Shown piece after piece: positions 53,253-63,321 of a DNA stretch of 64,000 bases (position 1 is its first letter; every line of letters begins with the position of its first letter). Both the position numbers and the translations under genes were made by a program. The notes beneath the pieces were generated by a model. It made no database searches, was not told the origin of the DNA, and worked only from the letters and a program-made list of their open reading frames with translations. The stretch is from NCBI RefSeq assembly GCF_009912395.1, contig NZ_WNDO01000021.1, positions 1 to 64,000 on the forward strand, in the 5' to 3' direction. Origin of the DNA: Luteibacter sp. GTDB lineage: Bacteria; Pseudomonadota; Gammaproteobacteria; Xanthomonadales; Rhodanobacteraceae.

Positions 53253-53741
53253 TCAGAGGCGGGTGTAGTTCCAGGACACCATGTGGCCGTCCTGGTACGG
53301 CATCACGCCATGGAACGGCCGCGGATCCTCGTCGAACACCAACGGCAGGAAGTTTTTATCGCCTTCCCACATGGGCAGGTCGTCCAGCCCCTCGATCGGC
53401 ACCCACTCCAGCGAACCCTCGGCGTTCGTGGCAGGCGGCTCACCCTCGAAACGGGTCACCACGAAGATAAAACTCAGCCAGTCCTCACCGTTCTTGCCGA
53501 AGCCCGGCCAGTTCAGCGTGCCGCGCAGGCTCATTTCCAGGCATTCGATGCCTGCCTCCTCGCGGATCTCCCGGCGCATGCAGGCGGCAATATCCTCGCC
53601 CGGCTCCATCTTGCCGCCCAGGCCGTTGTACTTGCCCAGGTGCTGGTCGTCCTGGCGGGCATTGCGATGGATCATCAGGACGCTCCGGCCGTCCGGGGAC
53701 AGCACGTAGCCGAGCGTGGCGACGATGGGCGTATAAGGCAT
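53253..53741 (-). CDS. NUDIX hydrolase (MutT-like)
   Basis: The protein has 162 residues with a perfect Nudix box, GX5EX7REUXEEXGU, from Gly43 to Ile65, including Arg57-Glu58 and Glu61-Glu62 for metal binding. The N-terminal strand with MIHRNARQDDQHLGKYNG is typical of 8-oxo-dGTP diphosphatase-type members. It likely hydrolyses an oxidised or surplus nucleotide; the exact substrate is unknown. It is divergent from the glycosidase-acylase pair. Confidence 0.9.
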   Translation of the reverse strand: MPYTPIVATLGYVLSPDGRSVLMIHRNARQDDQHLGKYNGLGGKMEPGEDIAACMRREIREEAGIECLEMSLRGTLNWPGFGKNGEDWLSFIFVVTRFEGEPPATNAEGSLEWVPIEGLDDLPMWEGDKNFLPLVFDEDPRPFHGVMPYQDGHMVSWNYTRL

Positions 53742-53868
53742 GGCGATGGCGAAGTCGGGGAAAAACCCCGGAGTTTACGCCCATCCCCGCTACCGGACGC
53801 GTTCAGCCCTTGCATGCCCCCGCCAGCCCGGCGAACATCCCCGGATGCACCACCGGCACTTCCCTCGC

Positions 53869-54654
53869 ATGGCCCGTTTTCTCGCCCGCCTTTCCTCGGC
53901 CTCCGCGCTCGCCGTGCTGGCCACCGCCTGCTCCGGCCCGGCCGACGCCGTGGAAGGACGCGATGTCGTGTTCGACAGCCAGTCGTACTTCACTGTCACG
54001 GTCGACACCCGTCGCGAAGACATCGAGCTCTACTGGCGCAACCCCGACAACGACCAGCCGTTCGGCGGCATCGAAGCGCTCAAGACCTGGACCCAGGGCA
54101 AGGGTCGCCCGCTGGCCTTCGCCACCAACGCGGGCATCTACGATCGCGAGTTCCGGCCGCTGGGTCTGTATGTCGAGAACGGCAAAACCCTCGTTCCGCT
54201 CAATCTCGCCCACGGCAATCCGAGATCGGGCAATTTCTCGCTGCTACCCAATGGCGTGTTCGCCGTCTACGACGACGGCAGCGCCGAGGTACGCACCAGC
54301 GAGGTGTTCCGCGCCGCCGCACGCAAGCCTCGCTGGGCGACCCAATCCGGACCGATGCTGGTCGTCGACGGCGAGATCAACACCCAGTTCGACGATGGCT
54401 CGGACAGCATGAAATGGCGTAGCGGCGTGTGTGCCCGTAGCGCCCACGAAGTGGTGTTCGCCGTGAGCCGCGCTCCAGTCAACTTCCATGCGTTCGCCCG
54501 GTTGTTCCGCGACCAGATCGGTTGCCGCGACGCCCTCTTCCTCGACGGCACGATTTCCCAAGCCTTCACGCCCGCGTCCGGCTACGCTGGCGCCCCAGCC
54601 TTCATGACCAAGCCCTACGCGGGCATCATCGCCGTCTTTCCAAAGAAACCATGA
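53869..54654 (+). CDS. Exported phosphodiester glycosidase-family protein
   Basis: I start at ATG 53869, which opens a hydrophobic signal (MARFLARLSSASALAVLATA) followed by CSG. The cysteine is a possible lipid site, though the lipobox is imperfect. ATG 53845 is an alternative, and the open frame further upstream overlaps the NUDIX start and is unlikely. The 261-residue product has the NAGPA domain pattern: AFATNAGIYDREFRPLGLYV, TQSGPMLVVDGEI, CARSAHEVVFAVS and RDALFLDGTISQAF. Relatives remove sugar groups from phosphodiesters. Its stop overlaps the acylase ATG in an ATGA. Confidence 0.82.
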   Translation: MARFLARLSSASALAVLATACSGPADAVEGRDVVFDSQSYFTVTVDTRREDIELYWRNPDNDQPFGGIEALKTWTQGKGRPLAFATNAGIYDREFRPLGLYVENGKTLVPLNLAHGNPRSGNFSLLPNGVFAVYDDGSAEVRTSEVFRAAARKPRWATQSGPMLVVDGEINTQFDDGSDSMKWRSGVCARSAHEVVFAVSRAPVNFHAFARLFRDQIGCRDALFLDGTISQAFTPASGYAGAPAFMTKPYAGIIAVFPKKP

Positions 54655-56993
54655 AAACACGCCGCGTCCTCGCCCGCCTGCTGATCCTGTTTATCGTGTT
54701 GATCGGCCTGGCGGGAGGGACCGGCTGGTATTTCCTGTCGGGCAGCCTGGCGCGACTGGATGGCGATGTCACCGTCCACGGCTTGTCGGCCCCGGTGACC
54801 TTGGAGCGTGACGCACGCGGCACGCTCACGGTGGAAGGTCGCGATCGGCGCGATGTCGCCTGGGCGCTGGGTTACGCGCACGGACAGGATCGCTTCTTCC
54901 AGATGGACCTCATGCGTCGCCTGTCCGCCGGCGAACTGGCCGCCCTGGTCGGCAGCAAGGCCGTCGATGTCGATATGGGTCATCGCGTACATCGCATGCG
55001 CGATGTGGCACACCGGGCCTACGAGGCATTGCCGGGCGATCAGCGTGCCCTGATCAACGCCTACCGCGACGGCGTGAACGCCGGGCTAGGTGCCCTGCGC
55101 GTGCGACCCTGGGAGTACCTGTTGCTGCGCCAGTCGCCGCAACCATGGACGGGCGAGGACACCCTGCTCGTGCTCGGCGCGATGTACCTCGACCTCAACG
55201 AGGACGGCACCAATCGTCGCGAACGCGACATCTCCCGACTGCGCGCCGCCCTGCCCCCTGCGCTGGCCGACGCGCTGCTCGCACCGGACCCGCTTTGGGA
55301 GGCGCCCCTGGATGGCAGCCGCTCGCCGGACGTGCCGCTGCCCGATGCCAGCACCATCGACCTGCGCGCCACCACGACCGTGGCGGCTCTTTCACCGGCA
55401 CCGCTGCCCGAGTTCCCCGGGAGCAACAGCTTCGCCGTGGGTGGCTCGCTCACGACCGACGGCCATGCGCTCGTGGCGAACGACATGCACCTTGGCCTGC
55501 GCGTGCCGGATATCTGGTATCGCGCCCGGCTGCGGTATCCCGACCCGACCGCTCCCGGCGGCACGCGCGACCTCAACGGCGTGACGTTACCCGGCACGCC
55601 GGTCCTCGTCGCCGGCTCCAACGGACAGGTCGCCTGGGCGTTCACCAACAGCTTCGGCGACTGGATGGACTTCGTCCGCGTGCATCGCGACGCCGCCGAT
55701 CCGACCCGCTACGACTCGCCGGATGGCCCGGAGCGGTTCAAGGTGCACGACGAGGTGATCGAGGTCGCCGGTGGCGAGTCACGACACCTCAAGGTGGAGG
55801 AGACCCGCTGGGGACCGCTGGTCGAGCCCGATACCGACGGTACGCCGCTGGCACTTTCATGGATCGCCCACGATCCGCGTGCCTTCAACCTCAACCTGAT
55901 GCGCATGGAACACGTGACCGACGTGTCGCAGGCGCTGGATGTGGGCCCCACGGCCGGCATGCCGCCGCAGAACCTGCTCGCGGGCGACAGCCAGGGCCAC
56001 GTCGGCTGGACGATCATCGGCAACGCGATTCCGCTGCGTGACGGTCCCGATGGCACATGGCGCGGCATTGCCTCGCCGGACCGCTATCCGCGGCTTGTCG
56101 ATCCCGCCGACGGCCGGCTGTGGACCGCCAACAATCGCACCGTCGGCGGCGACGCACTCGCCCTGCTGGGCAACGGTGGCCATGACCTCGGCGCCCGCGC
56201 CCGGCAGATTCGCGACGACCTGCGCGCACGCGACCGTTTCGCGCCTGCCGACATGCTCGCCATCCAGACCGACGATCGTGCGGTGTTCCTCACGCGCTGG
56301 CAGGGCCTGCTGCAGGAGACGCTGGCTAAAGACACCAGCGGTTCGCTTGCCACGCTGCGTCGCCTGACGGCCACCTGGGGAGGTCGCGCCGATCCTTCCA
56401 GCGTCGATTACCGCCTCGTCCGCACGTTCCGCCAGAACGTACGCGAGGCGGTGCTCGCGCCGTTCATCGCGCGCACGAAGGCGCGCTTCCCGGCGTTCGA
56501 ATGGCCTCGTGCCGCGCTGGCCGAGGCCGCCATCTGGCGCATGCTGCACGAGCGCCCGATGAACCTCCTCGACCCGCGCTGGAAGGACTGGGACGATCTC
56601 CTGCTGGGCGCCGCGCGCAAGACAGCTGACGACCTCGGCAAGCTGCCCGGTGGCCTTGAAGCGCGATCATGGGGCGAGGTGAACACGGCACATATCGCCC
56701 ATCCGCTATCGGCCGCGCTGCCCGGCTGGCTTGCCCATTACCTGGACATGCCCGCCGAACCCTTACCCGGCGATACCGATATGCCCCGCGTGCAGGCGCC
56801 ATCCTTCGGTGCATCGGAACGCTTCGGCATTTCGCCCGGCCACGAGGATCGCAGCTACCTGGAACTGCCTGGCGGACAGAGCGGCCATCCGTTGTCGCCC
56901 TTCCATGGCGCGGGGCACGACGATTGGGTGCATGGCCGTGCCACGCCGCTCCTTCCCGGCGCTACGGAACATCGCCTGCGCCTGACGCCGTAA
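54651..56993 (+). CDS. Penicillin acylase family Ntn-hydrolase
   Basis: From ATG 54651 the protein has 780 residues: an N-terminal membrane or signal segment (about 8-28), the alpha-chain region with WALGYAHGQDRFFQMDLMRR, and the self-cleavage site PGSNSFAVGG, where Ser258 would become the N-terminal nucleophile. Later ANDMHL, TNSFGDWMDF and TANNRTVGGD are conserved blocks. These enzymes hydrolyse amide bonds of acylated molecules, among them beta-lactams or acyl-homoserine lactones, in the periplasm. The ATG overlaps the preceding stop (ATGA), so the two are translationally coupled. The 3' end overlaps the convergent amidohydrolase by 32 bases. Confidence 0.9.
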   Translation: MKTRRVLARLLILFIVLIGLAGGTGWYFLSGSLARLDGDVTVHGLSAPVTLERDARGTLTVEGRDRRDVAWALGYAHGQDRFFQMDLMRRLSAGELAALVGSKAVDVDMGHRVHRMRDVAHRAYEALPGDQRALINAYRDGVNAGLGALRVRPWEYLLLRQSPQPWTGEDTLLVLGAMYLDLNEDGTNRRERDISRLRAALPPALADALLAPDPLWEAPLDGSRSPDVPLPDASTIDLRATTTVAALSPAPLPEFPGSNSFAVGGSLTTDGHALVANDMHLGLRVPDIWYRARLRYPDPTAPGGTRDLNGVTLPGTPVLVAGSNGQVAWAFTNSFGDWMDFVRVHRDAADPTRYDSPDGPERFKVHDEVIEVAGGESRHLKVEETRWGPLVEPDTDGTPLALSWIAHDPRAFNLNLMRMEHVTDVSQALDVGPTAGMPPQNLLAGDSQGHVGWTIIGNAIPLRDGPDGTWRGIASPDRYPRLVDPADGRLWTANNRTVGGDALALLGNGGHDLGARARQIRDDLRARDRFAPADMLAIQTDDRAVFLTRWQGLLQETLAKDTSGSLATLRRLTATWGGRADPSSVDYRLVRTFRQNVREAVLAPFIARTKARFPAFEWPRAALAEAAIWRMLHERPMNLLDPRWKDWDDLLLGAARKTADDLGKLPGGLEARSWGEVNTAHIAHPLSAALPGWLAHYLDMPAEPLPGDTDMPRVQAPSFGASERFGISPGHEDRSYLELPGGQSGHPLSPFHGAGHDDWVHGRATPLLPGATEHRLRLTP

Positions 56994-58752
56994 GCCACCT
57001 GGCAGGAATCTGCGCACGGGCCTCGTGGATCGTGCGCCCCTCCTTTACGGTTTCCAGCACGCGGATATCGGCGATCTTCGACGCATCGACCGTCAGCGGG
57101 TTGTCGGACAGTATCATCAGGTCGGCCAGCTTTCCCGGCGCCAGCGAGCCCTTGCTCGCGCCTTCGAAATGCTGGTCCGCCGCCCACGACGTGATGGTTT
57201 TCAATGCCGTCCAGCGGTCGATGCGGTGGTGCGCACCCAGGACATACCCTGACCGCGTGCTGCGATTCACCGCGCTGGCGACCACGCGCATGGCATCCGG
57301 AAACGCCACCGGCGCGTCGTGGTGCGTCGTGAACGGCATGCCCCTACGCACGAGCCACCCGGTCGGCGAGATATTCTCCGCGCGCTCCGGGCCAAGCACC
57401 GACGTGCGATGCCAATCGCCCCAGTAGAACGTGTGCATGGGAAACAACGACGGAAAAATACCCAGCGTCTGGAGGCGATCGACCTGGTCTTCGCGCAGGG
57501 TCTGGCCGTGGATGAGCACGGGTTTCACGTCGACGCCCGGCACGTCCTCCTTCGCCAGGGCGAACTGCGCCAGCATCTGGTCGATGGCGCGATCGCCATT
57601 GGCATGGACGAGGAACTGCCAGTGGTTACGCAAGGCCTGGGTGAACACCGCGCGCACGACCGCGTCGTCAACGACGCCATAGCCGGCGTAATCCGGGGCG
57701 CGTCCCGCCGGTGGTTCGGCATACGGCTGGGTCAGCCAGGCCGTCTTCCCCTGCGGCGAGCCGTCGAGCGTGAGCTTGATGCCCCCTATGCGGAAACGAT
57801 TCCTGTACGACGGCGTGACGCGTACATCGTGGAACCAGGGTGGTGCCATCAGCGATAGGTTGCCAGCATCCAGCACATCCGGATACGCCACGATGTCGGC
57901 TTTGAGCAAGCCCCTTTCCGCGGCCAGCATGCCAACCTGCGTCTGCGCCGCGCTCGTGCGGCCATCCTGGATGGTGGTGTATCCGTAGCGCAGGTACATC
58001 GCCTGTCCCGCCAGCAACATATCGACCGCCAGTTGCGCGTCGTTGGCCGGGAACATCTTGCCGAGCGAATCGAAGAAGGCGACTTCCTCCAATACGCCAT
58101 CCGGCTCGTTCGATCCTGGACGACGCCGGATCACGCCTCCCGGCGGATCCGGCGTATCCGCCGTGATACCCGCCATCGCCAGAGCCTTGCTGTTGAACGC
58201 ACCGAAGTGGCTCGACTGGTGGATGAGGACGATAGGAACCTCGGACGACACCGCGTCGAGATCGTCGCGCGTGGGATGACGTTTTTCGTCCAGCAGGGAA
58301 TCGTCGTAACCGAAGCCCAACACCAGGCCGTTCAGCCGGTCCGGATAAGGCGACGTTCGGATGTGCTCGCGAAGCGCCTGCAGCACGCTGGCAACGCTGC
58401 CACCGGGACCATCCGGCGCAGGCAGGATGTTGGCCGACATGGCCTGCATCCCGACCATGCTGGCATGGCCGTGGGCGTCGATGAATCCCGGAAGAAGCGC
58501 ATGTCCTTTCAGGTCGACGACCCGTGTGCAACCGCGTCGGTATCGCGAGACCGTTTTCAGGTCACCGACGGCGACGATCCGTCCGGCCTTGACGGCCAAT
58601 GCCTCTGCTGAGGGATTGTCGTCGACCATGGTGACGATCGGACCACCGTGGTAGATGGTATCGGCCGACCATCCCATCGATGACGATCCCTTCGCCGCTG
58701 CGGCAACCGCCAGTAGAGCCGACACTCCCAAACCCATGCTTATCGCTTTCAC
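56962..58752 (-). CDS. Exported YtcJ-type amidohydrolase
   Basis: I start at GTG 58752, which has GGGAGG about 10 bases upstream and opens a hydrophobic signal segment (KAISMGLGVSALLAVAAAA). The longer frame begins inside the neighbouring gene. The 596-residue product shows the amidohydrolase-3 pattern: LPGFIDAHGHASM with the metal-binding HxH, GGIKLTLDGSPQGKTAWL, LVHANGDRAID, THHDAPVAFPD and the final PGKLADLMILSDNPL. Such enzymes hydrolyse cyclic or linear amides. The physiological substrate is unknown. It lies 106 bases downstream of the tandem secreted-protein genes on the same strand. Confidence 0.88.
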   Translation of the reverse strand: MKAISMGLGVSALLAVAAAAKGSSSMGWSADTIYHGGPIVTMVDDNPSAEALAVKAGRIVAVGDLKTVSRYRRGCTRVVDLKGHALLPGFIDAHGHASMVGMQAMSANILPAPDGPGGSVASVLQALREHIRTSPYPDRLNGLVLGFGYDDSLLDEKRHPTRDDLDAVSSEVPIVLIHQSSHFGAFNSKALAMAGITADTPDPPGGVIRRRPGSNEPDGVLEEVAFFDSLGKMFPANDAQLAVDMLLAGQAMYLRYGYTTIQDGRTSAAQTQVGMLAAERGLLKADIVAYPDVLDAGNLSLMAPPWFHDVRVTPSYRNRFRIGGIKLTLDGSPQGKTAWLTQPYAEPPAGRAPDYAGYGVVDDAVVRAVFTQALRNHWQFLVHANGDRAIDQMLAQFALAKEDVPGVDVKPVLIHGQTLREDQVDRLQTLGIFPSLFPMHTFYWGDWHRTSVLGPERAENISPTGWLVRRGMPFTTHHDAPVAFPDAMRVVASAVNRSTRSGYVLGAHHRIDRWTALKTITSWAADQHFEGASKGSLAPGKLADLMILSDNPLTVDASKIADIRVLETVKEGRTIHEARAQIPARWLTASGAGDVP

Positions 58753-58858
58753 GTGCCCTTCGCCTCCCGGCGGCTGGATGAAAACCACGCATACTGACAG
58801 TCGCAGACACGAAGAACCCTCACGGAAACGGCCAATCGCTCCATATGCATGGACATCG

Positions 58859-60379
58859 TCAGTCCCACGGCAGATTGATGACGATGCCATCGGACCAGCC
58901 GACTCGTCCCTTGGTGGGAAGATTCAATCCGGTTTGCCGCCGATGATCGGCACAATGCGTTCCGTTCGAGCAGGTGTTCCATCCCGCCTCGTAGACGACG
59001 TGATACGGCAAGGGGCGATTTTCGTTGCCGCTGAGTGGAATCTCCCAGAGAATTTCGTGATGGGGATTCAGCGTGGCAGCCAGATGCGTCGCCTTCGCCA
59101 GGCTTCCCGCATGATGGCGTGCCGCGATCCAGCGCTGGATCGCCGGCACGTCAGGCAACCACCATGTGCTTCGATAGAACACGGTGTCGGCATTGCTTCG
59201 TACATGCGTCAGTGACAGATCGGCCTGGGTTTCCACCGTCGTCGTGCGAAGCATGTTAAGGCCGAACGTGATTCCCACCGAGTTCTTCCCTTCCGTGTCG
59301 ATCGACCGCGAGACCTTGACGTCACCGCCGACAGCAATGTCTTCGCCGCTGGACACCTGGACACGGCCATCCACGGCATCGGCAGGAAACAGTTTTCGTA
59401 GGATTGGGCGTACCGGACAGTCCACAGGACGGAACGCCTCCGCTCCGTCGCAACGAAATACATGGACATTGCCGATCTGGGGGAACGTGGAGTTCAACGG
59501 CCACGCCGTCACCACGCCGGGCTGTTCGATGCTTCCCCAGCCCGAATGGATTGCCGCGTCCATGAGACCGTGAACAAGTCCAGAGGCCGGGTCATACCAC
59601 GCGTCGCTACCATGATCCCGCGCAAAGCCTGTCCCGGCACCCTCGCCCATGGTCCGGGTCCAGAACAGATAGCTCACACTACCGGCGTCGAGACGATCTT
59701 CCGTGCGGATCAGGCCCCATTCGTTGACAAGCGAAAGCCGCAGATGATTCGCCGGAAGAAAGGGTTCAATGGTGAACTGGGCCGGTTCCGCCGTATGCAC
59801 CGATAGATTGCCGTACTGGCACCAGCGTCGGGCCTCTCGTCGAAAGGCCAGACGCTGGGCCGTACCGGGCATCCGGTCGCCATACATCGTCGTCGCCATC
59901 TGGCGGCTGAAATCCCGACACACCTGTGACGGCGACGATACAAGCACCTTGAAATCGACCATGTGCCGACGTCCCGAGGGTGGCGTCGCACGCGTAGACC
60001 GCGAACTTCCCGAGGCGAATGGATCCTTGCTCCAGCTCCAACGGGACAGTGTCTGCCGTCGTGCCGCATCGTCTTCCGCGTCGAAACCGAAAACACCCAG
60101 ACCGGCCCCGGGATCGAGTACGACCGTATTCGCCATGGGCCATGCATGCACGAACGCCGGACGCACGAGCGTGAGCACATCCGTCCGACCGGCAATGGCT
60201 ACGCGTCGGCCGCTATCGACGAGGTCCTTGATCCGTTGCTTCACATCCGCGGGATCGTCGACGTCGTCCACCGTAAGCAACGTGACCCGTGGGGCCTGGA
60301 GTTCATCGACGGATAATGCGAGGACCTCGCCTCCTGGAAGCAGACTCAACGCCAACGGGATGATGAATGACTTTCGCAT
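58859..60379 (-). CDS. Secreted protein of unknown family, paralogue 1
   Basis: The 506 residues start with a signal peptide (MRKSFIIPLALSLLPGG). The protein shares with the next gene upstream a series of blocks: SPSQVCRDFSRQM, RRWCQYGNLS, EWGLIRTED, AAIHSGWG, TAWPLNSTFP, RCDG, RSNADTVFYRSTWWLP, TLNPHHEILWEIPLSGNENR and VYEAGWNTC. Conserved cysteines fit disulfides. Beta-rich alternating stretches around residues 350-410 recall pore-forming or lectin-like beta structure, but I recognise no family. AGGA about 10 bases before the ATG supports the start. Confidence 0.75.
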   Translation of the reverse strand: MRKSFIIPLALSLLPGGEVLALSVDELQAPRVTLLTVDDVDDPADVKQRIKDLVDSGRRVAIAGRTDVLTLVRPAFVHAWPMANTVVLDPGAGLGVFGFDAEDDAARRQTLSRWSWSKDPFASGSSRSTRATPPSGRRHMVDFKVLVSSPSQVCRDFSRQMATTMYGDRMPGTAQRLAFRREARRWCQYGNLSVHTAEPAQFTIEPFLPANHLRLSLVNEWGLIRTEDRLDAGSVSYLFWTRTMGEGAGTGFARDHGSDAWYDPASGLVHGLMDAAIHSGWGSIEQPGVVTAWPLNSTFPQIGNVHVFRCDGAEAFRPVDCPVRPILRKLFPADAVDGRVQVSSGEDIAVGGDVKVSRSIDTEGKNSVGITFGLNMLRTTTVETQADLSLTHVRSNADTVFYRSTWWLPDVPAIQRWIAARHHAGSLAKATHLAATLNPHHEILWEIPLSGNENRPLPYHVVYEAGWNTCSNGTHCADHRRQTGLNLPTKGRVGWSDGIVINLPWD

Positions 60380-60502
60380 GATCGATGTTCCTGACTGTGG
60401 GTCGCCAAGATTCGCAACCTCGCCCAGCGCTGAACATGCGCTTCATCCATGACGTGCGGTGAGTCTTTCGACGCATCGCATGCCAGCGTTCACTGGCACG
60501 CC

Positions 60503-61993
60503 CTAGCGATTCGGAAAGCGCAGCATCACGGCATCGAACCAGGCCACCCGTGCCTTTCCAGGGAGCGTACCGATCTGCCGGTCCTTCCAGCCCGAACAGT
60601 TCGCGCTTGCATTGCATTGATTCATGCCTGCCTCGTAGATCATGTAGTAGGGAACGACCCTTCCTTCGTTTCCCATGAGGGGCACTTCCCAGAGGATTTC
60701 GTAGTGCGGGTTGAGCGTGGTGGCCAACGGCGTCGCCCAGGCCAGACCACCGAAATCGTATGTGGCGAACCAGCGCGATATCGCCGATAGATTCGGCATC
60801 CATCGCGTGGTCCGGTGGTTCACGGTATCCGCGTTCGAATGGATACGAACCATCGACATCGTGGTTTCGGTGGTCTTGGTTTCACCATAGGTCAGATCGA
60901 TGCCGAAGGTCACCTTGCGTGTCGGGCTGGTGGTGAGCCGGGCATTTCCTACGACGTCCATGCGGGTGCTGTTCGTCACGGCCACCGAGCCATCGTGGGT
61001 GTCCTGGGGATAGAGCCTGCGTACCCTGGGCATGAACGGACAGTCGAAACGTAGATGGGCATCGAGGCCATCGCATTCGTAGACGAGGGTATTTCCATCG
61101 AAAGGAAACGTGGAATTCAGCGGCCACGCCGTGATCGTCTCGCGGTCAGCCAGTCCACCCCAACCGGAATGGATCGCAACATCCATCAGATTGCGAACGT
61201 TTCCATGCTTGTCGATGTAGCCTTCCGTACCCGAGCGATGGGTAAAACCGAAGCCACCTCCGTCACCCACCGTCTTCGCCCACATGGAGTACGTGACCCG
61301 GGCGGGCTGGGCACTGTCCTCGCTGCGGATAAAGGCCCACTCGGTGGTGAGTGTCAGTAGTACGTCGCGGGTATCGTGGAAGGGCTCGATAACGAACGAT
61401 CGCGGCGCAGCGGCATAGTAGGAAAGATCACCGTACTGGCACCAGCGCCGGACCTCCGCATAGAACGCCCGGCGGTCTTCCGCGTCGGGCGACGTGTTGC
61501 CGAATAACGTGTCATACATCTGCCGGCTGAACGCGCGACACACGGCACCGGGAGAGCTGACATCAAAAGTCAGCGCCACGTCGCGCTGCCCGACGAAATT
61601 GAAGCGGACGCGACCCGTGCGGCCCCGTGGCTCGGGATCCGCTCCCTTATCCTCTTGCCAGCGAGAGAAGGCATCCGTGCGCGTGTCGGCGTCGATCGTG
61701 ACAATGCCGTGGATGCCCAGACCATCACGTGGATCGATCACCCACGCGCCGGTTTCGGGCCAGGCGTTCACTTCACCGGCCATCGCCTCGCTGACAAGAG
61801 CCGTGTCGCCGATGAGCGCGAAAGGCCGGCCGGCGTCGAGCATACGGGTCAGGGAACGATGAACGACCGCCCGGGTATCGCCAGCCTCCACCTGGAACAC
61901 CGGCAAACCCGGCACCAGCTCGTTGTATCGGGTGATCGCACCGGCTTCGGGGATCACCGACAGAAGGGCGAGACACAAGAGATTCCTTTTCAT
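60503..61993 (-). CDS. Secreted protein of unknown family, paralogue 2
   Basis: From ATG 61993, with AGGA seven bases upstream, the protein has 496 residues and a signal peptide ending near EAGA. It matches paralogue 1 in the same order of blocks: SPGAVCRAFSRQM, RRWCQYGDLS, EWAFIRSED, AIHSGWG, TAWPLNSTFP, ECDG, HSNADTVNHRTTRWMP, TLNPHYEILWEVPLMGNEGR and IYEAGMNQC. The N-terminal 130 residues are the most diverged. The two genes are 123 bases apart on one strand, a tandem duplication. The role is unknown. Confidence 0.75.
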   Translation of the reverse strand: MKRNLLCLALLSVIPEAGAITRYNELVPGLPVFQVEAGDTRAVVHRSLTRMLDAGRPFALIGDTALVSEAMAGEVNAWPETGAWVIDPRDGLGIHGIVTIDADTRTDAFSRWQEDKGADPEPRGRTGRVRFNFVGQRDVALTFDVSSPGAVCRAFSRQMYDTLFGNTSPDAEDRRAFYAEVRRWCQYGDLSYYAAAPRSFVIEPFHDTRDVLLTLTTEWAFIRSEDSAQPARVTYSMWAKTVGDGGGFGFTHRSGTEGYIDKHGNVRNLMDVAIHSGWGGLADRETITAWPLNSTFPFDGNTLVYECDGLDAHLRFDCPFMPRVRRLYPQDTHDGSVAVTNSTRMDVVGNARLTTSPTRKVTFGIDLTYGETKTTETTMSMVRIHSNADTVNHRTTRWMPNLSAISRWFATYDFGGLAWATPLATTLNPHYEILWEVPLMGNEGRVVPYYMIYEAGMNQCNASANCSGWKDRQIGTLPGKARVAWFDAVMLRFPNR

Positions 61994-62060
61994 GACGTTC
62001 CTGATGGAGTTGGGCCGCACAGGCTCGCAACTCCATCGGTTCGCCACTACGCGCCTGGAC

Positions 62061-62083
62061 CCTCCCTGCTTGTCGGAGGGAGG
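62061..62083 (-). terminator. Hairpin downstream of dapE
   Basis: CCTCCCT and AGGGAGG pair across a 9-base loop, 8 bases after the dapE stop. No T-run follows on the minus strand, so termination here is only possible. Confidence 0.35.
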
Positions 62084-62090
62084 CGTGCGA

Positions 62091-63221
62091 TCAGGCCAGC
62101 ATGCGCTCGCAGATCGCCTCGTAGAGATCGGGCAACCGCTCCAGGTCCATGATGGAAACGCATTCGTCGACCTTGTGGATCGTCGCGTTCACCGGGCCCA
62201 GTTCGATCACCTCGGCCCCCATAGGCGCGATGAAGCGACCGTCGCTCGTGCCGCCACCCGTGCTCTGCTCGGGGTCGATGCCGCACAGATCGCGGCATAC
62301 GCCGACCACCGTATCGCGCAGGCGACCGCCCGGCGTCGCCAGGAAGGGATGACCCGAAAGATGCCAGTCGATGGCGTAGTCGACGCCATGCGCACGCAGG
62401 ATCGCCTCGGCACGCTCACGCAGCCCGTCGGCTGTGCTCGCGGTGGAGAAACGGAAATTGATCAGTGCGACGAGTTCGCCGGGGATGACGTTGTTCGCCC
62501 CTGTGCCGGCGTTGATGTTGGACACCTGGAAGGAGGTTGGCGGAAAGTCCGCGTTGCCTTCGTCCCAGCGCTCGGCAGCCAGCGCGGCAAGGGCAGGCGC
62601 GAAAACGTGGATGGGATTCTTCGCTTTCTCCGGATAGGCGACATGCCCCTGCACGCCACGCACCGTCAGCGTGCCGGACAGCGATCCGCGACGACCGACG
62701 CGGATCAGGTCACCCAGCGCCGCCTTTGCCGACGGTTCGCCTACCACGCAGTAGTCGATACGTTGGCCCGCCGTGTGGAAATGCTCGACCACTTCGCGGA
62801 CGCCATGCAGGGCCACACCCTCCTCGTCGCTGGTGAGCAGAAGACCCACGGTACCCGGATGCCCCGGATGTGCCGTAACGAAACGCTCCAGCGCCACCAC
62901 CATCGCGGCGACGGAACCTTTCATGTCCGCCGCACCACGCCCGTACAGCAGGCCATCGCGCTCGGTCGGCACGAACGGCGGGGATGCCCATTGCTCCTCC
63001 GGGCCACTGGGAACGACATCGGTATGCCCCAGGAAGGCCAATACCGGCCCCGCCTTGCCATGGGTCACCCACAGGTTGTCGACATCGCCGAAACGCAGGT
63101 GCTCGGCGTGGAAACCGGCCTGCTCCAGCCGGGACGCGATGAGGGGGAGACAGCCGGCATCCTCGGGCGTGACGGAACGGCGGGCGATGAGGTCGCGGGT
63201 GAGATCAAGTACGGCGGACAT
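62091..63221 (-). CDS. dapE: Succinyl-diaminopimelate desuccinylase
   Basis: From ATG 63221 the protein has 376 residues, the usual DapE length. Metal and active-site motifs are intact: [10 protein letters not shown] (His66, Asp68), [11 protein letters not shown] (Asp99), TSDEEG (Glu133-134), VGEPS and the late GGTSDGRF. It removes succinate from N-succinyl-LL-diaminopimelate on the way to lysine and the peptidoglycan cross-link. The longer upstream frame has no homology. It is divergent from the small gene at 63322; no other dap gene is present. Confidence 0.96.
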   Translation of the reverse strand: MSAVLDLTRDLIARRSVTPEDAGCLPLIASRLEQAGFHAEHLRFGDVDNLWVTHGKAGPVLAFLGHTDVVPSGPEEQWASPPFVPTERDGLLYGRGAADMKGSVAAMVVALERFVTAHPGHPGTVGLLLTSDEEGVALHGVREVVEHFHTAGQRIDYCVVGEPSAKAALGDLIRVGRRGSLSGTLTVRGVQGHVAYPEKAKNPIHVFAPALAALAAERWDEGNADFPPTSFQVSNINAGTGANNVIPGELVALINFRFSTASTADGLRERAEAILRAHGVDYAIDWHLSGHPFLATPGGRLRDTVVGVCRDLCGIDPEQSTGGGTSDGRFIAPMGAEVIELGPVNATIHKVDECVSIMDLERLPDLYEAICERMLA

Positions 63222-63321
63222 GGGGATGGAATTGGCGGATCGGACGATGAGCATACCGCTCCGCCCCCACGCAGGCACTGGACAAGCCCCGCGCGGTGGC
63301 GCAGTATGCAATCGTATACAC

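Noticed and set aside
53740-53868. Longer N-terminus of the phosphodiester glycosidase
   Set aside because: The extension overlaps the NUDIX start and would bury the signal peptide.
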